Below, piece by piece: positions 57,902 through 64,000 of a stretch of DNA of 64,000 nt (positions are counted from its first letter, which is position 1; each line of letters begins with the position of its first letter). A program made the translations under genes and the position numbers. The notes under the pieces were generated by a model that saw only the letters and a list, made by a program, of their open reading frames with translations, searched no databases and was not told the origin of the DNA. Source of the DNA: an uncultured Saccharospirillaceae bacterium (GTDB lineage: Bacteria; Pseudomonadota; Gammaproteobacteria; Pseudomonadales; Oceanobacteraceae). Location of the stretch: NCBI GenBank assembly GCA_947503895.1, contig CANNFT010000008.1, positions 62,001 through 126,000 on the forward strand, in the 5' to 3' direction.

Positions 57902-60900
57902 ATGCTGCTTGTCGCTCGTATCCCAAATTGGTTTATGCCATTGGTGTTGTTTAGTTTTCTATCTGCTTGTGGGGGGGGAAATTCCTCTGATTCAAATAAT
58001 AATTCAAATAATAGTTCAATTACTTCGAATTCTAGCGTTGATTCAGACTCAGATGGCTATGTTGATGATATAGATTGCGCACCGAATGATCCCCAAAAAT
58101 GGCGCCAATTTAATTATAAATTTGAAGATAAAGACGAAGATGATGTCTTAGTTGAACTTGATATGCGTCAAACAGTGTGTATCGGCAGCACGGTACCGAA
58201 AACAATTTACGCTACTTCAACGGGTAAGCAAACGGGTGACTGCAATGATTTGGATGCTAGTCAGTTCATCAAGTACCAATACCGCTATGTAGATTTAGAC
58301 CATGATAAGCATGCCGTTTACCAAGGAAAGCATTTAGAAATATGTGCGGGAAAGGATCGGCCAGCCGGATATTTAGATCGACTCACAGAAGATTATTCTT
58401 TGGGTGATTGCTCTGACGACCCCATGACTGGACATTCTGCGTTCCGGAATGTCAGGCTTTATCATGATCGGGATGGTGATCAATATGGCTCTGGAGCCAG
58501 TAGAACCATCTGCATTGGAAGCATTGTTCCTAATGGCTATTCAGAATTTGCGACAGATTGTAATGATGCAAATGCAGAAGTATTTAGGTATATGCCTTAC
58601 TGGTTTAGAGATGCCGACTTAGACGGTCGCTGGGCCGCTCTTTCGTCATCGAAGTTGGTATGTGGCGGCGATCAACACCCTGTTGGTTATGCAGAAGAAT
58701 TGAGTGATCGTAGTGCCATTGACTGTGATGATTCGAATGCTTCAGTTTACCGAAAAGAGCGATTATTCCAAGACAATGATGGCGATGGGTTTGGTATGGG
58801 GAAACAGGTATCCGTATGTATAGGTGATAAAATTCCACAGCTTTATTCTACAAATAATCAAGACTGCGATGATAGTGACGTCACAAGATACAAAGACTAC
58901 TTGTACAAATACAGTGATCGTGACCTGGACAAATTTGTTATTGAAGAAAATGCATTTCAGGCAGTCTGTGCAGGTAGTGAACGTCCTTCCAGCTTTATTC
59001 TCAATTTATCAGCTGACCACTTCATAGGTGATTGCAATGATAATGATAATAAAGCTTACCGATCTGTGAGCCTTTTCCCTGATGCAGATGGAGATGAATT
59101 TGGATATGGGGCAGTTGTCAGCATGTGTATCGGGAAAGAGATACCCAATTCATTTTCTAAAAATAACGAAGACTGTGACGATAACGATGCAGAGCGTTTC
59201 AAATGGTATGACTACCTTTATCGGGATCAAGATCTAGATGGGCATGTTATTAAGGAACAGGCAGTAGCGAAGTTGTGTGCAGGTAGTCAACGACCTGCTG
59301 ATTATATTTTGACGCTGGATGACTCGCACAGTATCGGGGATTGCGATGATTCAGAACTGAGTGGGAGAGCATTATATCGATCTGTTAATTTGTTCCAAGA
59401 TAACGACAAAGATGGATACGGAATCGATAGCGGAAATGAGCAGTGCATAGGGGACCTTGTTCCTGAAAAATACTCAGAGGTAGCAGGCGATTGTAATGAT
59501 AATGATCCACTTGTTTATTCTAATTTATCTTATCGGTATCGAGATCAAGATTTAGATGACCGATGGGTGGATCAGCAAGAAACCCAGCAGATTTGTACCG
59601 GTGGGAGTTTACCTTCAGGTTACAGTATGACTAAGAATAGATCTGAGCTAGGAGATTGCGATGATACAGACCCCGCCAAGTTTATTCATCAGCGTTATAA
59701 ATATATAGATATGGATCATGATCGGTATGTGGTTGAACAAGATTCGATAAATGAAATATGCGGTGGTGAAAATATCGTTAACACACATTTGTTAACCTTA
59801 AATCGTTCACATGTAAAAGGGGATTGTGATGATAATCCTGTAAGTGGGAAAGAAAAGTATCGGCTTGTTGATTTATATGAAGACATAGATCTCGATGGGT
59901 TTGGAGGAGAAACATCAATCAAAGCCTGTATTGGGAGAATGACGCCCAAAGGATATACATTAATAAATAACGAAGACTGTGACGATAATGATGCAGAGCA
60001 TTTCAAATGGTATGACTATCTTTATCGGGATCAAGATCTAGATGGACATGTCATTAAGGAACAGGCAGTAGCGAAGTTGTGTGCAGGTAGTCAACGACCT
60101 GCTGATTATATTTTGACGCTGGATGACTCGCACAGTATCGGGGATTGCGATGATTCAGCACTGAGTGGGAGAGCATTATATCGATCTGTTAATTTGTTCC
60201 AAGATAACGACAAAGATGGATATGGAATCGATAGCGGAAATGAGCAGTGCATAGGGGACCTTGTACCGGAAAAATACTCAGAGGTAGCAGGCGATTGTAA
60301 TGATAATGATCCGCTTGTTTATTCTAATTTATCTTATCGGTATCGAGATCAAGATTTAGATGACCGATGGGTGGATCAGCAAGAAACCCAACAGATTTGT
60401 ACCGGTGGGAGTTTACCTTCAGGTTACAGTATGACTAAGAATAGATCTGAGCTAGGAGATTGCGATGATACAGACCCCGCCAAGTTTATTCATCAGCGTT
60501 ATAAATATATAGACATGGATCATGATCGGTATGTGGTTGAACAAGATTCGATAAATGAAATATGCGGTGGTGAAAATATCGTTAACACACATTTGTTAAC
60601 TTTAAATCGTTCTCATGTAAAAGGGGATTGTGATGATAATCCTGTAAGTGGGAAAGAAAAGTATCGGCTTGTTGATTTATATGAAGATATAGATCTCGAT
60701 GGGTTTGGAGGACAAACATCAATCAAAGCCTGTATTGGGAAAACGACGCCCAAAGGATATGCATTAATGGGTTTCGATTGCGACGAGCAAGACAATCAAA
60801 AGTATGTCTCATTGAAATATCGTTTCGAAGATTACGATATGGATGGTCATTGGCATGATACTGAAAAGGTAAATGAAATTTGTACAAATGACATTACGAC

Positions 60901-61786
60901 TTTAATTTTTGGATTTTCACTGACTCCCCCAGACACAGAGGAGTCCATTGGTGATTGTGATGATCATGAGCCAAACATATATCGCAGCGTCAATTTGTTT
61001 GCTGATATTGATCAGGATGGTTACGGGGCTTCCGACGGTGAAATGACTTGCATTGGTGATAATCTCCCACAAAATACATCGTTGATTTCAAGTGATTGTG
61101 ACGATACGAACTCGCAGCATTATCAAAGACTCCCTTTTGATTTAATCGATACTGATGGTGATGGATCCTATGTTCAGGTGGAACAAAAATTTGTTTGTAC
61201 TGGAGCGGCGCTTGGTAAAGATAAAGCGTATTTAGGGTATGCTTTGGAGAAAGAAGATCAAGATTGCAATGACAATGATCCAGAAGGTTTTATCTATCGG
61301 GACTACTACTTAGATTTGGACGTTGATGGTTTTGGTAGTGGGCCACTTCAACGCATATGCTCAGAAAACCTAGTCACAGGACTCGCTAGAAACAATTCAG
61401 ATTGTGATGATATGGATCAGAACAAATGGAATTTGGTTTCCTTTGTCTATAAAGATTTAGATGGCGATGGATTCTACAAGCAATACCCTTTCGCGGAACA
61501 AATCTGTATTGGGCGGTATCCTCCTATTGGGTATACACTCGAAACCCCTTCCCAGTTTGATTGTAATGATGAGCCAAATACCGGTAATGCCGTATTTCTA
61601 AATCGCACATTATTTAAAGATATTGATAAAGATGGTGTGGGCGGTTTAGGCAATAAACCAAGTGTCTATTGTGTCGGCAGCAAGTTGCCTGATGGACTTT
61701 CTCCCTACACAGGAGATGCAAACGATCACGATCCGTTGATTCAACAGATGGTAAATGATGAGACGCTCATTCTTCATTTTAATTAA
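57902..61786 (+). CDS. Giant lipoprotein with Asp-rich (thrombospondin-3/EF-like) calcium repeats
   Basis: A 1294-residue lipoprotein: signal peptide with lipobox LSACGGG (Cys23), a Ser/Asn linker, then about 20 alternating Cys-containing repeats. One unit type reads YRDQDLDGHV...CAGSQRPADYIL...GDCDDS, the other LFQDNDKDGYG...CIGDLVPEKYS...GDCNDNDP. The DxDxDG loops are calcium-binding in thrombospondin type 3 and related repeats, and paired Cys suggest disulfides. Residues 421-956 are two nearly identical 268-residue blocks. The protein probably sits on the outer membrane as a stiff, calcium-stabilised surface rod. A role in adhesion or mineral binding is a guess. Confidence 0.8.
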   Translation: MLLVARIPNWFMPLVLFSFLSACGGGNSSDSNNNSNNSSITSNSSVDSDSDGYVDDIDCAPNDPQKWRQFNYKFEDKDEDDVLVELDMRQTVCIGSTVPKTIYATSTGKQTGDCNDLDASQFIKYQYRYVDLDHDKHAVYQGKHLEICAGKDRPAGYLDRLTEDYSLGDCSDDPMTGHSAFRNVRLYHDRDGDQYGSGASRTICIGSIVPNGYSEFATDCNDANAEVFRYMPYWFRDADLDGRWAALSSSKLVCGGDQHPVGYAEELSDRSAIDCDDSNASVYRKERLFQDNDGDGFGMGKQVSVCIGDKIPQLYSTNNQDCDDSDVTRYKDYLYKYSDRDLDKFVIEENAFQAVCAGSERPSSFILNLSADHFIGDCNDNDNKAYRSVSLFPDADGDEFGYGAVVSMCIGKEIPNSFSKNNEDCDDNDAERFKWYDYLYRDQDLDGHVIKEQAVAKLCAGSQRPADYILTLDDSHSIGDCDDSELSGRALYRSVNLFQDNDKDGYGIDSGNEQCIGDLVPEKYSEVAGDCNDNDPLVYSNLSYRYRDQDLDDRWVDQQETQQICTGGSLPSGYSMTKNRSELGDCDDTDPAKFIHQRYKYIDMDHDRYVVEQDSINEICGGENIVNTHLLTLNRSHVKGDCDDNPVSGKEKYRLVDLYEDIDLDGFGGETSIKACIGRMTPKGYTLINNEDCDDNDAEHFKWYDYLYRDQDLDGHVIKEQAVAKLCAGSQRPADYILTLDDSHSIGDCDDSALSGRALYRSVNLFQDNDKDGYGIDSGNEQCIGDLVPEKYSEVAGDCNDNDPLVYSNLSYRYRDQDLDDRWVDQQETQQICTGGSLPSGYSMTKNRSELGDCDDTDPAKFIHQRYKYIDMDHDRYVVEQDSINEICGGENIVNTHLLTLNRSHVKGDCDDNPVSGKEKYRLVDLYEDIDLDGFGGQTSIKACIGKTTPKGYALMGFDCDEQDNQKYVSLKYRFEDYDMDGHWHDTEKVNEICTNDITTLIFGFSLTPPDTEESIGDCDDHEPNIYRSVNLFADIDQDGYGASDGEMTCIGDNLPQNTSLISSDCDDTNSQHYQRLPFDLIDTDGDGSYVQVEQKFVCTGAALGKDKAYLGYALEKEDQDCNDNDPEGFIYRDYYLDLDVDGFGSGPLQRICSENLVTGLARNNSDCDDMDQNKWNLVSFVYKDLDGDGFYKQYPFAEQICIGRYPPIGYTLETPSQFDCNDEPNTGNAVFLNRTLFKDIDKDGVGGLGNKPSVYCVGSKLPDGLSPYTGDANDHDPLIQQMVNDETLILHFN
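59162..59965 (+). repeat. 804-bp direct tandem duplication, copy 1 (coding)
   Basis: Starts AATAACGAAGACTGTGACGA and encodes 268 residues of calcium-type repeats. It is nearly identical to copy 2, with few and mostly synonymous differences. The offset of 804 bases is a multiple of three, so the frame is kept. Confidence 0.93.
59966..60767 (+). repeat. 804-bp direct tandem duplication, copy 2 (coding)
   Basis: Abuts copy 1 directly. Residue changes from copy 1 are R to H in AERFKWYD, E to A in DDSELSG, E to Q in GGETS and a few at the end (GRMTPKGYT to GKTTPKGYA). Identity fades after about 60767, where the next unit begins. Confidence 0.93.
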
Positions 61787-61828
61787 TTCATAAAATAAAA
61801 CTATATAATTTAATAAGGGAACGTATAA

Positions 61829-62290
61829 ATGGTTAAAACGATTAAAAATTTTATCATTTCAAGTGCATTATGTGTCGTTGGTTACACGCACGCTGACCCC
61901 ACTAGTGTTACGGAGGGTAGGGTTATTTATGATGATATATTTAAAGCATCATTCGTGTGTACAGATAAAACGATATCTAACGTCTCTTGTCAATTTTCTC
62001 GGGATTATGCTTACCTCGATATTAAAGGCTGGGCAAGGATATCAGATGTTGAAGACAGTCGGATGATCAGTGAGACGACTGCATTTGCAGACCATCGATT
62101 TCAATTTTATGATCTAGCGTCGGAATCTTATAGTCGAACGGCATGCATACAGGCGATTAACTTAGTGAAGGCCTATCCAGAAAAATGGGATCTTTACATA
62201 TCAATTCATCGAGCTAGTCTTCACTGTGAAGCTATTAATCAAAATACAGCATTGAAATATTACACAGAAAGTACATCTGCTTCTTTTTAG
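61829..62290 (+). CDS. Small exported protein, unknown function
   Basis: A 153-residue protein with a signal peptide (core FIISSALCVVGYTHA, cut before DPTSV). The mature part has six Cys-poor beta-type stretches with four Cys (SFVCTDKTISNVSCQF, RTACIQ, SLHCEAI), which could form two disulfides in the periplasm. It follows the giant lipoprotein by 42 bases with GGGAACG upstream, so the two are probably co-transcribed. No family is recognised. Confidence 0.65.
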   Translation: MVKTIKNFIISSALCVVGYTHADPTSVTEGRVIYDDIFKASFVCTDKTISNVSCQFSRDYAYLDIKGWARISDVEDSRMISETTAFADHRFQFYDLASESYSRTACIQAINLVKAYPEKWDLYISIHRASLHCEAINQNTALKYYTESTSASF

Positions 62291-62776
62291 TCTATATGAA
62301 TTGGTTGTATACGAGTATAAAGAAATACAATTGCGCTTGATGCTCTTGAAAATAAAAATATAAGAGTGTTAAAGCGCGGTCATCATTTATATCCATTCTC
62401 GTTATCACTGAGAAAGATACTGTAGATAAATCTGTACTGCCAATCTTAGATCATTCCAGCATGTCTTGTTTAAATTCGCTATTTGAGTATGGTCGTATAT
62501 TTCCTGTCATTTGACAAACTTGGATGTGAGTGTCCATGTGCTACTGAATAAAACGCCCTATTTTGTCTTTATTTCTGGGCTAACGTAGAAACGAGCTGAT
62601 CTCTAAGGTGCCTGTTTTATACCATGTTACCGTATTGTTATATGCTGTCTACCAATTAGGGAAGAGAAGATAGCTCAATCGTCTTCCTCTAATGAATCAT
62701 CGTATGATTAATTTTAGTTGGTACATGACGTGCAAATACTACTTTAAATGTAAAGTATGATGGTTGGAAATTCGAA
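62291..62776. other. 486-bp intergenic region before the LysR gene
   Basis: No gene, terminator or known operator recognisable. The promoter of the LysR gene should be near 62700-62760. Confidence 0.4.
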
Positions 62777-63667
62777 ATGGAAAGTCTCGATAACATTAAA
62801 GCCATGCTTGTGTTTTCTCAAGTTGTCCGCTATGGAAGTTTTGCGGAAGCGGGGCGTAATTTGGGCCTGACGAGGGCGGTGGTTAGCTATCATATCAAGC
62901 GGCTAGAAAAGAAGGTAAAAACACAATTATTGGTGCGCAATACACGAAACATTAGCTTAACGCCTAATGGAGAACGCTTCCATCGTCATTGCGACAAAAT
63001 AGCGTTAGAAGCACAGGCTGCCACTGAAGAGTTACGGGACTGTAAAAGCCGGTCTCTAGGAAGCATACATTTAACTTGCCCAATATTTCTAGGACAGGCG
63101 AATATTGTACCTGTCATATCAGAATTTAGAAGAGAATTTCCAGACGTTGATATTACCTTGTGCTTGAATGACGATGTCGATTTTTCTGATGGTAAAACGG
63201 ATATCGCAATACAAAGTAGAACGTTAAATAGCGCGGAATTTACTTCACAGAAATTAAATATTGAGGAGCGCGTGATTGTTGCGTCACCAGAACTCATTGA
63301 ACATCTTGGGGATGCCATCAAGCTGAGTGAACTGCCAAAAATGAACTGTATTTTATGCGGAAATGCATCTAAAGAAATAATTTTATACGACAAAACCGAT
63401 CGAATAAAAATGCATTTACAAGGTAGCCTGCAAACGAATGATACGTTTTCCCAATTGAGCCTAGTGCTAGCTGGTGCGGGTGTAGCGATTATACCTAAGT
63501 GGGCGGTTCAATCACATATTCAAGCGGGAAGATTGGAAGTGATACTCCCTGAATACGATATCGAACCCACGAGTATTTACGCAGTATGTGCTCAGCATCC
63601 CCAATCTCCGTTTGTACCCAAATTAGTAGAATACATACGTGGTAAATTAATGAGATTAAACTCTTAA
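62777..63667 (+). CDS. LysR family transcriptional regulator
   Basis: A 296-residue LysR regulator: helix-turn-helix at residues 6-64 (MLVFSQVVRYGSFAEAGRNL, GLTRAVVSYHIKRLEKKVKT, QLLVRNTRNISLTPNGERFH) and a type 2 periplasmic-binding-fold sensor domain from about 92 (GSIHLTCPIFLGQANIVPVI). The first helices are of the CrgA/AaeR group (LDNIKAMLVFSQVV). It converges on the acyl-CoA dehydrogenase gene, so the target is not evident; LysR regulators are often divergent from their targets, and here the upstream side is a long gene-free region. Confidence 0.9.
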   Translation: MESLDNIKAMLVFSQVVRYGSFAEAGRNLGLTRAVVSYHIKRLEKKVKTQLLVRNTRNISLTPNGERFHRHCDKIALEAQAATEELRDCKSRSLGSIHLTCPIFLGQANIVPVISEFRREFPDVDITLCLNDDVDFSDGKTDIAIQSRTLNSAEFTSQKLNIEERVIVASPELIEHLGDAIKLSELPKMNCILCGNASKEIILYDKTDRIKMHLQGSLQTNDTFSQLSLVLAGAGVAIIPKWAVQSHIQAGRLEVILPEYDIEPTSIYAVCAQHPQSPFVPKLVEYIRGKLMRLNS

Positions 63668-63679
63668 AGGAACAATATG

Positions 63680-64000
63680 CTAAGCCGTTGAAGTATGAGC
63701 ATAGATAGGGGTGTGAATTGAATCCTGCTGCGTGTTGTTCATCGTGCAATGAGTTGGGGCACCATTATGATGAGAGAAAACGTTGCTCATGACATCATGG
63801 CTATTTTCTAAAAAAGAGGGTGGTTGATCTAACAATTGCTTTCCGATGCTGCTTACAAGGGCTTCTTCTGCACCGTCAAGTATTCGTGTCATTCTAGCTA
63901 AATGGAAAATGTGGGGTAAAGACGTACGATCCGAAAAACCCTCTGCGCCATGTACCTGAATAGCCACATCAGCGGCTATGCACAATGCTTCGGATGCAGA
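63680..64000 (-). CDS. Acyl-CoA dehydrogenase (C-terminal part, 5' end beyond window)
   Basis: The minus-strand frame is open from the window edge (SEALCIAADVAIQVHGAEGF) to a stop at 63680. The motif AIQVHGAEGFSDRTSLPHIF followed by LARMTRILDGAEEALVSSI is the C-terminal helix region of acyl-CoA dehydrogenases, where the Arg-x-x-Arg-Ile-x-Asp-Gly end is conserved. The catalytic Glu and FAD-binding parts lie outside the window. The tail after SIGKQLL is about 50 residues longer than typical and polar. The substrate chain length cannot be told. Confidence 0.85.
   Translation of the reverse strand, partial: SASEALCIAADVAIQVHGAEGFSDRTSLPHIFHLARMTRILDGAEEALVSSIGKQLLDQPPSFLENSHDVMSNVFSHHNGAPTHCTMNNTQQDSIHTPIYAHTSTA

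Noticed and set aside
59162..60767. Possible CRISPR or transposon repeats
   Set aside because: The two long repeats abut, lie in one reading frame and encode the same protein blocks, so they are an intragenic duplication.
1..64000. tRNA, rRNA or riboswitch genes
   Set aside because: I looked for cloverleaf arms, TTCRANNC T-loops and known riboswitch cores in the gaps and found none I could support; a covariance-model scan would be decisive.

Overview
The window looks like chromosomal DNA of a marine or moderately halophilic gammaproteobacterium, close to the Oceanospirillales/Pseudomonadales grade. The pointers are a complete ectoine operon (ectABC-ask) with an EctR-type MarR regulator, a CcoM-like cbb3 oxidase peptide behind a near-consensus FNR/ANR box, a DUF2986 peptide, qmcA/nfeD, alginate-export-type and DUF560/Slam-type outer-membrane proteins, and a C-terminal GlyGly-CTERM-like tail on a secreted protease. 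Base composition is moderately AT-rich. I saw no rRNA, tRNA, CRISPR array, transposase or phage gene. Both edges cut through genes: a DUF560-like barrel protein on the left and an acyl-CoA dehydrogenase on the right.

Layout. 1-9.5 kb: two divergent envelope operons. On the minus strand are an RstB-like sensor kinase, an exported acidic protein ending in eight copies of a 5-residue LEDEE repeat, and a TPR/barrel protein. On the plus strand are a fusion of an inactive transglutaminase, seven membrane helices and an ATP-grasp glutamate-ligase-like domain, then a TPR membrane protein and a barrel. 9.8-14.7 kb: housekeeping genes (DUF1761, plsC, DUF2986, nfeD-qmcA, rpe-gph). 14.8-19.1 kb: a DUF560/Slam-like outer-membrane protein paired with a FecR-domain protein whose C-terminus resembles a TbpB-type surface barrel. 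19.5-20.3 kb: a lone cNMP-binding protein and ccoM. 20.7-25.6 kb: a redox/electrophile-stress cluster (LysR, two SDRs, a thiol peroxidase-like protein, an exported DJ-1/PfpI protein), with a shared ATTGTTTCC motif upstream of several members. 26.1-29.0 kb: a large secreted putative metalloprotease.

29.9-35.9 kb is the most unusual part: three consecutive exported, largely alpha-helical proteins. The first two are paralogues whose architecture and sequence recall the XaxA/YaxA/HBL alpha-pore-forming toxins. The third is a larger coiled-coil protein with beta domains at both ends. I read this as a candidate multi-component pore-forming toxin locus in which every subunit carries a Sec signal. 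36.5-38.5 kb follows with an ECF sigma factor, an RskA-type anti-sigma factor and an exported leucine-rich-repeat protein in overlapping frames.

38.5-45.2 kb: an alginate-export-type porin, a small membrane protein, an M14 carboxypeptidase, an AraC regulator, an EamA transporter and a solute-binding protein. 45.3-50.5 kb: ectR and ectABC-ask, with an operator matching the remembered EctR1 site. 50.6-52.3 kb: nsrR and hmp with two NsrR-like boxes between them. 52.5-54.2 kb: a MerR regulator, a quinone-reductase-like flavoprotein behind a 20-bp-spacer MerR-type promoter, and DUF3291. 54.6-57.3 kb: an ABC-F ATPase (YbiT type) and a VAT1-like oxidoreductase. 57.9-62.3 kb: a 1294-residue lipoprotein of Asp-rich calcium-type repeats containing a recent 804-bp tandem duplication, and a small exported protein. 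62.8-64 kb: a LysR regulator and the truncated acyl-CoA dehydrogenase.

All domain assignments come from reading motifs by eye; no database search was run.
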